A program made the position numbers and the translations under genes. The notes below the pieces were generated by a model, which was given only the letters and a program-made list of their open reading frames with translations, had not been told where the DNA came from and made no database searches. 64,000 nt of DNA from JAABVD01 sp965204545 (GTDB lineage Bacteria > Verrucomicrobiota > Verrucomicrobiia > Opitutales > UBA2995): NCBI GenBank assembly GCA_965204545.1, contig CBDBFA010000003.1, positions 1,922,001 to 1,986,000 on the forward strand, written 5' to 3'. Each line of letters starts with the position of its first letter. Positions within the stretch are counted from its first letter, which is position 1. Positions 41,046 to 49,728 of the stretch are shown piece after piece.

Positions 41046-41645
41046 ATGAGAAGATTATGCGTCATTACTATTTTTCTGGCGGCTCAGGGCTTTTTTATTC
41101 CAGTTGGATGGGCGGAGCTCAACATTATGACCGTCGATATAGGGATACTCTACGACAATTACTATAAAACCAACGAAGCGGAGGAGAAACTGAAGGTCCG
41201 TATGGAAACTGCCAAGGGGCAGTTGGATGAAATGAACGCTTCCTTGGAGGCCGAAATTGAAACCTACAAAACCTTGTTGGAAGAGGCTCAGAACCCCGTT
41301 CTCTCAGATGAAGCGCACCGAAAGGCAGAGAACGAGGCCCACTTGCAGATGGAGAAGATTCGCCAAATGCAGCAAGATGTTCGGGTCTTTCAGCAATCTA
41401 CCCAGAACCAGTTGGCCAAACAGCAAAACACCCAGCGGCAGTTCATGTTGGAGGAGATCAAAACGGTTATTCTGGAAATGGCCAATCAGAAGGGCGCCGA
41501 CCTGGTTTTGGACACTACTCCGGCCATCACGGTGAGTTTGCCTTCGGTTCTTTTTGCCAATCCCACCTGGGATGCCACCAAAGACGTATTGGCCATCCTC
41601 AATGCCGATGCGCCCATTCCGGCGGAAGTCACCCCGGCAGACTAA
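41046..41645 (+). CDS. OmpH/Skp-family periplasmic chaperone
   Basis: The ATG at 41046 gives a signal peptide (RRLCVITIFLAAQGFFIPVGWA); the longer frame reads back through bamA. The 199-residue product has the Skp layout: a short beta segment (LNIMTVDIGILYDNYYKTNEAEEKLK), a long coiled-coil pair (KVRMETAKGQLDEMNASLEAEIETYK... QQDVRVFQQSTQ), then a closing segment (VILEMANQKGADLVLDTTPAI). Skp-like proteins hold unfolded outer-membrane proteins in the periplasm. bamA-ompH-lpxD is the conserved order, though lpxD is separated by a repeat-bearing gap here. Confidence 0.9.
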   Translation: MRRLCVITIFLAAQGFFIPVGWAELNIMTVDIGILYDNYYKTNEAEEKLKVRMETAKGQLDEMNASLEAEIETYKTLLEEAQNPVLSDEAHRKAENEAHLQMEKIRQMQQDVRVFQQSTQNQLAKQQNTQRQFMLEEIKTVILEMANQKGADLVLDTTPAITVSLPSVLFANPTWDATKDVLAILNADAPIPAEVTPAD

Positions 41646-41885
41646 TAACCACAGAGGACACAGAGAGCACAGAGGTCGGAAGAGGAAAAACTGTAGGAGC
41701 GGCTTAACGCCGCTATTTCATTTGCCACTATGGAACTCCAAGATCGCAAAGGATATTTTTTGTCTTCTTAGCGCCCTTGGCGAGCTTTGCGACAGTAATT
41801 CATAATATCCTGTCCATCTTGTTCATCCATGTTTAATTTTCGGTTTGAACCCGTTCTTGTTATGGAGCAGGTTTTTCGGGCATAG
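41646..41885. repeat. repeat-bearing gap between ompH and lpxD, with a REP-like palindrome
   Basis: 240 bp that includes ACCACAGAGGACACAGAGAG, a single GTAG-headed REP-like unit at 41692-41716, AGCGCCCTTGGCGAGCTTTG, and ATCCTGTCCATCTTGTTCAT-type repeats. It interrupts an otherwise tight operon. No gene is seen. Confidence 0.65.
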
Positions 41886-42929
41886 ATGCGCCGTTTCGAC
41901 CTGAATTTGGAGAAGATCTCTGACTTGGTGCAACCTGTGGAGGTCAGGGGTGAGATAAACGCGGTTGTAAGGGGGATTTCCTCCTTGATGGAAGCCGAGG
42001 ATGGGGACCTGTCTTTTTTAGCCAACCGGAAGTATGGACGGGAGGTGGCAGATTCCAAAGCATCGGTTATCATTGTCCCGGACGATTTTGCCGGTGAACC
42101 CGCCAAAGACCAGGCCGTCCTTCTTCATCCGCAACCCTCCCTTGCCCTGGATAAGGTATGCGCCTATCTGGAACGCTGGTTATCTCCCTTCCCTGAGCCC
42201 GGCATTCATGCCACCGCCATTGTGCACGCCTCGGCTCAAGTGCCTGAAGATGTCCACATTGGACCCATGGCCATTGTGGAAGAGGGCGCCATCCTTGGGT
42301 CGGGGTGTGTCATAGGTCCTCAGGCCTTTATAGGCCGCCATGTGCAAGTGGGAGAAGAAACCGAGCTGAAAACGCGCGCCGCAGTTATGGACTACTGTCG
42401 GATCGGTCGCGATTGCGTTTTGCAACCCGGTTGTGTGGTGGGATCGGATGGTTTTGGATACGAAACGGTGGATGGAGAACACCTGCGTTCCCCTCAGATT
42501 GGGATCGTGTTTCTGGAAGACCATGTCGACATCGGCAGCAACACCACCATTGACCGGGCCCGGTTTAGTGAAACCCGCATTGGCGCTGGCACCAAAATCG
42601 ACAATCTTGTGCAGATCGCCCACAATGTGAGAATTGGCAAGGGTTGTTTTCTCGCCTCGCAGGTGGGTATCGCCGGTAGTTCCACCCTGGGGGACTATGT
42701 TTTTCTCGGCGGAAGAGCAGGGGTTTCCGGCCACCTGAAGGTGGGAGATTTTTCCCGAATTGGGGGTTCAACCATAGTATATCAAAATTTACCGGCAAAA
42801 AGTTTTGTCTATGGGGATCCCGCCATGCCATATTTTCAGGCGCAAAAATTCAACGTCCTGCGCGCCAGGCTGCCCGACCTTTTTCGCCGGGTTGCCGCTA
42901 TCGAAAAAAACCTGACATCCTATCCATGA
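41886..42929 (+). CDS. lpxD: UDP-3-O-acylglucosamine N-acyltransferase
   Basis: A 347-residue lipid A biosynthesis enzyme that transfers an acyl chain to UDP-3-O-acylglucosamine. An N-terminal uridine-binding domain (residues 1-105, with SLMEAEDGDLSFLANRKYGREVADSKASVIIV) precedes a left-handed beta helix of hexapeptide repeats (IHATAIVHASAQVPEDVHIGPMAIVEEGAILGSGCVIGP). GSDGFGYETVDGEHLRSPQIGIVFLEDHVDIGSNTTIDRA and KIDNLVQIAHNVRIGKGC contain the conserved catalytic His of LpxD, and the C-terminal helices close the trimer. Its stop overlaps prs by ATGA. Its presence shows LPS synthesis. Confidence 0.96.
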   Translation: MRRFDLNLEKISDLVQPVEVRGEINAVVRGISSLMEAEDGDLSFLANRKYGREVADSKASVIIVPDDFAGEPAKDQAVLLHPQPSLALDKVCAYLERWLSPFPEPGIHATAIVHASAQVPEDVHIGPMAIVEEGAILGSGCVIGPQAFIGRHVQVGEETELKTRAAVMDYCRIGRDCVLQPGCVVGSDGFGYETVDGEHLRSPQIGIVFLEDHVDIGSNTTIDRARFSETRIGAGTKIDNLVQIAHNVRIGKGCFLASQVGIAGSSTLGDYVFLGGRAGVSGHLKVGDFSRIGGSTIVYQNLPAKSFVYGDPAMPYFQAQKFNVLRARLPDLFRRVAAIEKNLTSYP

Positions 42930-43903
42930 CCGAAGAGGAAGCGCTGATTCCTGCCCAGCAACTCAAAGTTTTTTCTTGTAATTCCAACATCCCCCTCGCA
43001 CAGGAAATCTGTGACTATTTGGGCATTCCCCTGGGAAAAGCCGAAGTGACACAGTTTCCCAATGGGGAGACCTTTGCCAAGGTAAACGAAAACATTCGAG
43101 GTCGAGATGTTTTCGTTATCCAGTCGATTTGCTACCCGCCCAACCAGCACCTCATGGAGCTGCTCATATTTATCGACGCGGCGCGCCGGGCATCGGCCAG
43201 TCGGATCACCGCCGTCATCCCCTTCTACGGTTATGCCCGGCAGGATCGCAAGGACCAGCCCCGGGTTCCCATATCCTCGAAGCTGGTGGCTAACCTGCTG
43301 GTTGCTTCAGGGGCCAACCGTATCCTTACGATGGATCTGCACGCCCAGCAAATCGTGGGATTTTTTGATATCCCGGTAGATCATTTGTATGCCTCGCCCG
43401 TATTTTACGAATACCTCTCCAAGCGAACCGATACCCAAAACACCGTCGTCATCTCCCCGGATGCCGGAAGCATGAAGATGGCCGCGGCCTATGCCGGGCT
43501 CCTCGGTTGTACGTTTGGCATGGTCGCAAAAAAGCGGATAGATCCCACCACGGTAGAGGCCACCACCGTGGTGGGAGAGGTCGCGGGTAAGGAAGTTTTG
43601 ATTGTGGATGATTTAACCGAGACCGCCGGCACCCTGACGGCGGCGGCCCAAATCTGTTTGGACCACGGGGCTACCAAGGTTCGGGCCTGTGTCAGTCACG
43701 GGGTTTTCAGCCGTTTTGCCTACGACCGCCTGAAGGACGGTCCGCTGCTTGAAATTATTACCACCAATACCACCCCCATTGATCCCGGGGAATTTGGCGT
43801 TCCAATCACGGTGGTCAGTGTTGCTCCTCTATTGGCTGAGGCCATCATGCGCACCCACAACTGCGAAAGTGTATCCAGCCTGTTCCTGGTAAAGGGGTTC
43901 TAG
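42926..43903 (+). CDS. prs: ribose-phosphate pyrophosphokinase
   Basis: A 325-residue PRPP synthase that makes 5-phosphoribosyl diphosphate for nucleotide, His and Trp synthesis. Motifs: KVFSCNSNIPLAQEICDYLGI, FPNGETFAKVNENIRGRDVFVIQS, IPFYGYARQDRKDQPRVPISSKLVANLL, MDLHAQQIVGFFDIPVDHLYASP, ISPDAGSMKMA, and the PRPP-binding VLIVDDLTETAGTLTAAA. The start overlaps lpxD by ATGA. The stop codon lies within a CTAG shared with the convergent receptor gene (43900-43903), so no terminator separates the two ends. Confidence 0.97.
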   Translation: MTEEEALIPAQQLKVFSCNSNIPLAQEICDYLGIPLGKAEVTQFPNGETFAKVNENIRGRDVFVIQSICYPPNQHLMELLIFIDAARRASASRITAVIPFYGYARQDRKDQPRVPISSKLVANLLVASGANRILTMDLHAQQIVGFFDIPVDHLYASPVFYEYLSKRTDTQNTVVISPDAGSMKMAAAYAGLLGCTFGMVAKKRIDPTTVEATTVVGEVAGKEVLIVDDLTETAGTLTAAAQICLDHGATKVRACVSHGVFSRFAYDRLKDGPLLEIITTNTTPIDPGEFGVPITVVSVAPLLAEAIMRTHNCESVSSLFLVKGF

Positions 43904-46170
43904 AAATGGATCCTCACACCGGTTGAAATTCCAAAACCCGGCAGGGGAACCCGGTCCTTTGTGAAGGAGGTGTGGGGGCGGATTTCCTCGTCGGTCAGGT
44001 TGCGGCCATAGAGGAACAGATCGTAAGCGATATTGCCGCTTTCAATCCGATGGGTGATGTTCGCGTTTACCACGGTATAACCCTCCGTAGGGGTTTCCTC
44101 GGGAGCGAGGTGCTTGGCGGAAACGGTATGCCTGGCGCCCAATCCTATGATCCAGGGTCCGGATTCATAGACTAAACGTCCTCCAATTCGCTGGGGAGGT
44201 ATTCGCGGAAGGTTGGAGGCTTCGGTTTTATTGGTAGCCCGGGTCTGATCGTAGGTCAGGTTAAAATACAGGTTGTCGTCTGCTTGATCGATCAGGTTGA
44301 AGCGGAGGTCCACTTCGAAACCGTAGAATTCAGCATCTACCGCTTCCACCTGCAGAATTTCCAGACCTCCCGTATCTTCCCCCGGATACATTTCCTCGAA
44401 CACTTCATGATCCAAATGTTCCTGGAATATAAAGTTTTTGAATTCGGAGAAAAAGAGGGAGACTTCGCCTGTGACCGACCCGGCCGATTTTCGCCAGGAG
44501 GCGTTGAGGCTGTTGGATTGTTCGATACCCAGATCGGGGTTGCCTATTTCGAAGGATTGCGTTCCCACGTGAGGTCCGAATGCATACCGTTCGGCCGCGT
44601 TTGGCGCCCGTTCGTTGTAGGCCAGGTTTACAGCTATGGTGTTGTTTTCCTGAAGATTGACAACCCACCCTCCAGACAGGTTGAAGATTGTGTCATCCTC
44701 CCCGCTTAGATCGGGGCTGTCGGGAGAGAGCGATTGGCCTTCAATTCTTCCCCCAAACTCGGCCGCGCCCCAATTGGTGTTGTAACGTTCCACCGCAAAC
44801 AAGGCGTAATTGCTCAAGTCGTTTCCGGGAATATATGCTTCTTCGCCCTCTGCCAAAAAGTATTCGTCCTTAATATGAACCCCCAACGCTCCGGTAAGGT
44901 CCCCGATGGGGCGGTGCACGCCGGTTAAACGCAGGTCGACCCCGCTCCGTTCAAGCGTTGTTCCAATCTCCCTATCACCCGGCGTCCCTTCGAGTTCATG
45001 GTACCGGGAATCGGCATAGGCAATGTTCAATTCGGACGATTCAAACAGGTCGTTGGGAGCCAACCATTCGGCACGAAAACTGACGCGCGTATTTTCCAGG
45101 TCGATTACCACGGATCCCCCGTGACCTTCTTCATCCTCATGGTGATCTTCTTCATCTTCATGGTGTTCTTCGCCCTCTTCCTCTTCTTCGCCTTCATGTC
45201 CTTCTTCCTCATCATGTCCTTCCTCTTCTCCGTGTCCATGGCCTCCTTCTGCATGGGTATGACCGGGCACTCCGTAGAATGAATCGTATTGGTTGAAGGC
45301 AATTCCGTAACTGGCATTTTCAGTGAACCACCCAAATCCGATCGAGGCATTCTCGGTTTCAACAGCGCTGTTCAGCAAAATGCCCGATGCTTCATCCTCA
45401 TCATGATCTTCCTCCTCCTCATGGTGATCTTCGCCCTCTTCCTCTTCTTCGCCCTCATGTTCTTCTTCTTCCTCATGATGTTCTTCCTCCTCTTCATGTT
45501 CCCGCATGTATTCGGATTCCGCAAATCCGGGAATTTCGTAATCTCCGGCCTCGCGTTTCAGGTAGTTCAAGCTCCAGGCGAAGTTGCTTCTTCCCGACTG
45601 TACGGAAAAACCGCCCGTCTTCTCACCCGCTACGGTTCCGTATCGGAGTTCAGCTTCGGAGGTCGGCGCTGTCACTCGATTGCGGGGAATGGATTTGTCG
45701 ATCACATTGACGATCCCGCCGATGGCGGCATTTCCGTAAAGCAGAGAGGCCGGTCCTCGGATAATTTCCACCCGTTCGATAAGGACCGGTTCGATTGCGA
45801 CTCCATGGTCCGGGCTGGTAAAGGAGGCGTCGAATACATCGGTGCTGTTTTGCAGGATGCGAACCCGGTCGCCGTCGAAACCGCGAATGATGGGTCGCCC
45901 CGCGCCTGGAGCATAGGAGGAATTGTGTAAGCCGGGCAACTCATTCAAAGTAGCTCCGAGGGAAGATTCTCCGGCGCGCCGAAGATTTTCCCCGGAAAGA
46001 ATGTCGGCTGGCAATACCAAGTCCTCCTGTTTTAAAGCGAGGGGGCTGGCAGTAATATTGATTTGCTGGAGATCTATGATTTCGAGATCGTCCTCTTCGT
46101 TCTGGGCGGAGAGCGCCGGATAAAGGGTTTGGCTAAGAAAAAATAAGGCTAAATATATTTTGGATCGCAT
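43900..46170 (-). CDS. TonB-dependent receptor with His/Glu-rich loops, probable zinc receptor
   Basis: The start is set at the ATG 46170, giving MRSKIYLALFFLSQTLYPALSA, a clear signal peptide. The 756-residue protein has a plug (VLPADILSGENLRRAGESSLGATLNELPGLH, GRPIIRGFDGDRVRILQN, IERVEIIRGPASLLYGNAAIGGIVNVID) and a barrel ending TGVRIHF. Two surface-loop positions (about residues 219-260 and 300-351) are almost pure His, Glu, Asp and Gly, a metal-binding composition like the ZnuD zinc receptor. The 43903 end is convergent with prs. A small His/Cys-rich protein lies upstream on the same strand, 123 bp away. Confidence 0.9.
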   Translation of the reverse strand: MRSKIYLALFFLSQTLYPALSAQNEEDDLEIIDLQQINITASPLALKQEDLVLPADILSGENLRRAGESSLGATLNELPGLHNSSYAPGAGRPIIRGFDGDRVRILQNSTDVFDASFTSPDHGVAIEPVLIERVEIIRGPASLLYGNAAIGGIVNVIDKSIPRNRVTAPTSEAELRYGTVAGEKTGGFSVQSGRSNFAWSLNYLKREAGDYEIPGFAESEYMREHEEEEEHHEEEEEHEGEEEEEGEDHHEEEEDHDEDEASGILLNSAVETENASIGFGWFTENASYGIAFNQYDSFYGVPGHTHAEGGHGHGEEEGHDEEEGHEGEEEEEGEEHHEDEEDHHEDEEGHGGSVVIDLENTRVSFRAEWLAPNDLFESSELNIAYADSRYHELEGTPGDREIGTTLERSGVDLRLTGVHRPIGDLTGALGVHIKDEYFLAEGEEAYIPGNDLSNYALFAVERYNTNWGAAEFGGRIEGQSLSPDSPDLSGEDDTIFNLSGGWVVNLQENNTIAVNLAYNERAPNAAERYAFGPHVGTQSFEIGNPDLGIEQSNSLNASWRKSAGSVTGEVSLFFSEFKNFIFQEHLDHEVFEEMYPGEDTGGLEILQVEAVDAEFYGFEVDLRFNLIDQADDNLYFNLTYDQTRATNKTEASNLPRIPPQRIGGRLVYESGPWIIGLGARHTVSAKHLAPEETPTEGYTVVNANITHRIESGNIAYDLFLYGRNLTDEEIRPHTSFTKDRVPLPGFGISTGVRIHF

Positions 46171-46293
46171 TGTAATAAAGCAGGAAGCTGACCTGCACAG
46201 GTTCAGTTTAAACTTTCGTGGACCGTCCGTCCGGGATGCACCCACAGGAAAACGTGGAGCAGCCGGGATGGTGAACCGGTGAATGACGACTTA

Positions 46294-46686
46294 TCAGAAC
46301 CGATGCGGAGGCCCTCTGGCCAAATGCCGGGCCATGGCAGGTTTTTCTGCCAACCGTGGTGAGGTAGGAGGGATTGGCTCGTCCAGTTCTCTGGCAGGAT
46401 GGAATTCAAGGGCTCCTTCCTCGCTCGAGATACCCGCAGCCATCAGGGTGATGGCACATACGTGATCCGCCTCTTGGGCATTTTCGGAATCCTCGTGAGA
46501 TCCACAATGGTCATGCTGGGGATCTGTCCCCGGGTCGACTCCATGCAGCCAATGGTGTAACTCTGGGCTGGAAACGGCCAACTGAGTCAGCAAAAGCTCC
46601 GATACCAGGAGCAGGGAAGCCGCTTTCCAGATCGTGGAATTGCCCCTGCCCGTTATGACGGGAGCATAGTTGTGTAGTGCATTCAC
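46294..46686 (-). CDS. small His/Cys-containing protein of unknown function, upstream of the metal receptor
   Basis: A 130-residue protein starting at a GTG (46686) with no strong ribosome site, so the start is uncertain. It has one hydrophobic segment (about residues 20-40, AASLLLVSELLLTQLAVSS), then a metal-ligand-rich stretch: ELHHWLHGVDPGTDPQHDHCGSHEDSENAQEADHVCAITLMAAG. This contains several His and two Cys (DHC and DHVC). The pattern suggests a membrane-anchored or periplasmic metal-binding protein. The tail (about 85-130) is Pro/Arg-rich. It precedes the His-rich TonB receptor on the same strand, so a role in zinc or another metal is inferred. No named family is recognised. Confidence 0.72.
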   Translation of the reverse strand: MNALHNYAPVITGRGNSTIWKAASLLLVSELLLTQLAVSSPELHHWLHGVDPGTDPQHDHCGSHEDSENAQEADHVCAITLMAAGISSEEGALEFHPARELDEPIPPTSPRLAEKPAMARHLARGPPHRF

Positions 46687-46733
46687 GGAGGGTGGTCTTT
46701 CTTTCCTACCCCCGCATCCTATAAACCTTCAAG

Positions 46734-46751
46734 AAAATATTAAAATATTTT
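46734..46751. promoter_or_regulatory. AT-rich palindrome between the metal-uptake unit and the PQQ-propeller gene
   Basis: AAAATATT-AA-AATATTTT is a perfect 8-bp dyad with a 2-bp spacer, 48 bp upstream of the small His/Cys protein and 46 bp upstream of the divergent gene. A Fur/Zur-family metal repressor site is plausible by position and AT-rich symmetry. It does not match the classical Zur box. Confidence 0.4.
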
Positions 46752-46796
46752 GACTTCGGTGCACTGTTGAACCTCCCTAAGTTTCCACACTCGGCC

Positions 46797-48329
46797 ATGA
46801 TCAGATCCGGCAAATGCACCCCTCGTTGGTGGCCCTTGGCCATTTTTTGGATGTTGGGGTTGATGGGCTTCCTCACCCTTTATTTGACCGGTGATTCCCA
46901 TCGTCAGGGGCTGGTGATGGGTTCGATCGGTATACTGGCCGGTTGCGTTATGCTCTCGGTCTTTTGGCTGCTTGCTCTATCGCGATTGCCCTGGCGGGTT
47001 CGGTTAATCGTGTTTGGAGGAATTACCCTGGCTGGGGCTCTCCTCGTCAGTCAGCTTCGTTTCGAGGGGGTCACGGGCGATCTGAGGCCCATCGTGAAAT
47101 GGCGCTGGTCGAAGCAGGATGTTCCGGTCGCAACCGCAGACAACATCACGAAAAATTCGGTTATGGGCAGTTTTCCGCAATTCCTCGGACCCAACAGGAA
47201 TGCGACCGTTCCTGGGGTTCGACTGAAACCGGATTGGGAAACCCATCCGCCCGAGTTGATTTGGAGACGACCGATCGGGAAAGCCTGGTCGGGGTTTGCC
47301 GTTTCCGGAAACCGTGCCGTTACCCAGGAGCAGGAAGGGCCGGATGAATTGGTCGTCTGCTATGAATTCCTGACCGGCGAACTATTATGGGAGTATCGCT
47401 ACCCGGCCCGCTATGATAATCCACTGGGCGGTATCGGTCCACGCGCCACTCCGACCATCGAGGGGGATCGAGTCTACGCGCTCGGAGCCATGGGAGACTT
47501 CTTCTGCCTGAGTTTGGAAACGGGAGAAAAACGGTGGGGGCACAACGTGTTGGACAAACACGGCGCTCCTCTGCCGGATTGGGGAATGGCGGGATCGCCT
47601 TTGATTTACCAAAATTTGGTTATCCTGAGTACGGGTGGTTCCGGAGGATGTTCTCTGGTGGCCTACGACAAACTGGATGGTGAGTTTGCCTGGGGCGGCG
47701 GCAGTGACGCCGCTCAATGGAGTTCCCCGGTTTTGTATGAGATTGCCGGTAAGAAGCAGGTCCTGATTTTCAACTACTCCGCAATGGCCGCCCATGATGT
47801 GAGCGACGGGTCCATTTTATGGGAGTATCCCTGGGATACGGATGGATCGCCCCACGTGGCCATACCGGTTCCGGTGCCGGGGGACCGCATTGTTTTGTCC
47901 AGCGGTTATGGCAAGGGAGCCGAAATGGTGCAGATTTCAAACCGGTCGGATGGGGGGCAGAAGGCGGATCGGATATGGAGATCCCTGCACCTCAAAGCCA
48001 AGTTTAACAACTACGTGCTAAAAGATGGATACCTGTATGGCCTGGATGACGGCAGGTTGACCTGCATCGACGTCGAAACGGGTCGTCGAACCTGGAAGAA
48101 CGGCCGCTACGGCCACGGTCAGAACCTCTTGGTGGAGGATTTGTTTCTACTGACGGCAGAATACGGGGAAGTTTTGCTAATTGATCCTGTGCCGGAGAAA
48201 GCCAAAGTGCTTGGACGCTTTCAGGCCTTTGAGGGGAAGAGCTGGAACCCACCTGCCCTTATAGGCCCCTATCTCCTGGTGAGGAACCATATGGAGGCTG
48301 CTCTCTATCGGTTGCCCTTGAGCCAATAG
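46797..48329 (+). CDS. membrane-anchored PQQ-type beta-propeller protein
   Basis: The ATG at 46797 is chosen over an in-frame TTG at 46767. The 510-residue protein starts with three membrane segments (about residues 10-90: WWPLAIFWMLGLMGFLTLYL, GSIGILAGCVMLSVFWLLAL, RLIVFGGITLAGALLVSQL), then a large periplasmic beta-propeller of PQQ/BamB-like repeats: FAVSGNRAVTQEQEGPDELVVCYEFLTGELLWEYRYPARYDNP, GDRVYALGAMGDFFCLSLETGEKRW, GLDDGRLTCIDVETGRRTWKNGRYG. It resembles the verrucomicrobial membrane PQQ-propeller proteins, which may be enzymes or scaffold proteins. No PQQ cofactor residues are assignable with certainty. It is followed by the oppositely oriented oxidoreductase. Confidence 0.85.
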   Translation: MIRSGKCTPRWWPLAIFWMLGLMGFLTLYLTGDSHRQGLVMGSIGILAGCVMLSVFWLLALSRLPWRVRLIVFGGITLAGALLVSQLRFEGVTGDLRPIVKWRWSKQDVPVATADNITKNSVMGSFPQFLGPNRNATVPGVRLKPDWETHPPELIWRRPIGKAWSGFAVSGNRAVTQEQEGPDELVVCYEFLTGELLWEYRYPARYDNPLGGIGPRATPTIEGDRVYALGAMGDFFCLSLETGEKRWGHNVLDKHGAPLPDWGMAGSPLIYQNLVILSTGGSGGCSLVAYDKLDGEFAWGGGSDAAQWSSPVLYEIAGKKQVLIFNYSAMAAHDVSDGSILWEYPWDTDGSPHVAIPVPVPGDRIVLSSGYGKGAEMVQISNRSDGGQKADRIWRSLHLKAKFNNYVLKDGYLYGLDDGRLTCIDVETGRRTWKNGRYGHGQNLLVEDLFLLTAEYGEVLLIDPVPEKAKVLGRFQAFEGKSWNPPALIGPYLLVRNHMEAALYRLPLSQ

Positions 48330-48347
48330 GGCAGTGGTAAAAGGATG

Positions 48348-49661
48348 CTATACCAATTTTGTTACGCCCGGAACGGCGATCTCGGCCAAGGGGTAATCCC
48401 CGAATTCCCAATGATCCGGGGTTAGATCGAGTTGGGAAGCGTTCATGGCCCAATCCCATTTCAGGGCGCGTCCGGTATAGGCGGCCATGCGGCCGATAAC
48501 GGCGGTCATGGTGCTTTGGGCGATGCGCACGCCTTCGTTTATGGCTTGGCCCGAGCGTATGGAATTCAGGGTGTCGCGGTACTCTTCAACGGCCGGGTCC
48601 GGGGTGGGTCCATCATATTGGAAGGGGTGCTTGCCTTCGATGGAGGCGTTGATAAAGCTGGAATTCAATCTCCCTTTCGTTCCAAACAGGACGAAGTCGT
48701 TTCGGGGACTGATGCCGTCCATTTGCGCTCCCAGGTGGGTTATGCGAGCGCCATTGGGATACTGGTATTCCACGGAAATGTTATCCCAAACGTTGGGATA
48801 AGCCTCACCGGTTCGGGATTGTCGACCACCTGTACCGATCACCTGAACGGGATGAGAACCCATTATCCAGTTTACGATGTCCAGGTTGTGGATGTGTTGT
48901 TCGACGATGAAATCTCCCGAGGACCAGGTGGTGAACAACCATCGTCTCAGTTGCCATTCCATATCGGACCATTCGGGTAGGCGAACGGCTTCGCTTTCGC
49001 GCCAGTTGGAGAGGGCTCCACCCAACCGGGTTGATTGTCCGCTCATGGGGTCACCCATGGCACCTTCCCGCACCCTTTCCTCCAGAGCCATCAAGTGCCG
49101 GGCGCGACGCATTTGGGTGCCTGCTACCACGGTCAGGCCCTTTTTTTCGGCCAGACGGGAAGTTTCCATGAAGTCCTTTACCCCAACGGGGTCCACGGCG
49201 ACCGGTTTCTCCACGAAAACGTGCTTGCCCGCTTCAACGGCCGCTTTGAAATGGATGGGACGAAAAACGGGAGGAGTGGTCAGGATGATGAGGTCCACGT
49301 CGCAGGCGATGACCTTCTTGTAGGCATCGAATCCGTAGAACATGGCGTCCTTGCCAACCTTGTAAATTTTGTCGAAGGGCAATTTTCTTCGGGCGAAGCT
49401 GGCCTTTATGGTTTTCTTGGCCGCATCGAGGTGGTCCTTGAAAAGATCCCCCATGGCGACCAGTTCGATGTTGGAATCGGCCGTTGCGCAGTCGGTGATC
49501 CCGTCCCTGCAGCCACGGCCCCCCATGCCGATTACACCGACGCGGATTTTGTCCGAAGTCCCTTTACCGTGAACGGTTGGGACGTGGGCCAGCAAAGAAG
49601 CCAAGCCTGCCGCCCCGGTGGTTTTCATGAAATGACGGCGTGAAACGGGTTCGATTTCCAT
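48348..49661 (-). CDS. Gfo/Idh/MocA-family oxidoreductase with Tat signal
   Basis: A 437-residue exported oxidoreductase. MEIEPVSRRHFMKTTGAAGLASLLAHV is a Tat signal, followed by the nucleotide-binding start KIRVGVIGMGGRGCRDGI, IELVAMGDLFKD, CDVDLIILTTPPVFRPIH and AGKHVFVEKPVAVDPVGVK (the EKP motif). The C-terminal domain has EQHIHNLDIVNWIMGSHPVQVIGTGG, the GGRQ-type motif of the secreted subgroup. Its substrate is probably a sugar or sugar acid; NAD use is expected. It lies just upstream of the acetylesterase and TRAP genes in strand order, so it may act on the imported compound's derivative. Confidence 0.92.
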   Translation of the reverse strand: MEIEPVSRRHFMKTTGAAGLASLLAHVPTVHGKGTSDKIRVGVIGMGGRGCRDGITDCATADSNIELVAMGDLFKDHLDAAKKTIKASFARRKLPFDKIYKVGKDAMFYGFDAYKKVIACDVDLIILTTPPVFRPIHFKAAVEAGKHVFVEKPVAVDPVGVKDFMETSRLAEKKGLTVVAGTQMRRARHLMALEERVREGAMGDPMSGQSTRLGGALSNWRESEAVRLPEWSDMEWQLRRWLFTTWSSGDFIVEQHIHNLDIVNWIMGSHPVQVIGTGGRQSRTGEAYPNVWDNISVEYQYPNGARITHLGAQMDGISPRNDFVLFGTKGRLNSSFINASIEGKHPFQYDGPTPDPAVEEYRDTLNSIRSGQAINEGVRIAQSTMTAVIGRMAAYTGRALKWDWAMNASQLDLTPDHWEFGDYPLAEIAVPGVTKLV

Positions 49662-49728
49662 ATCTTTTTGTGAGTGAAATTAAGGTTTTTGGTTCGGAAA
49701 ATTATTGGCCAACCGGTTGATTTATACC

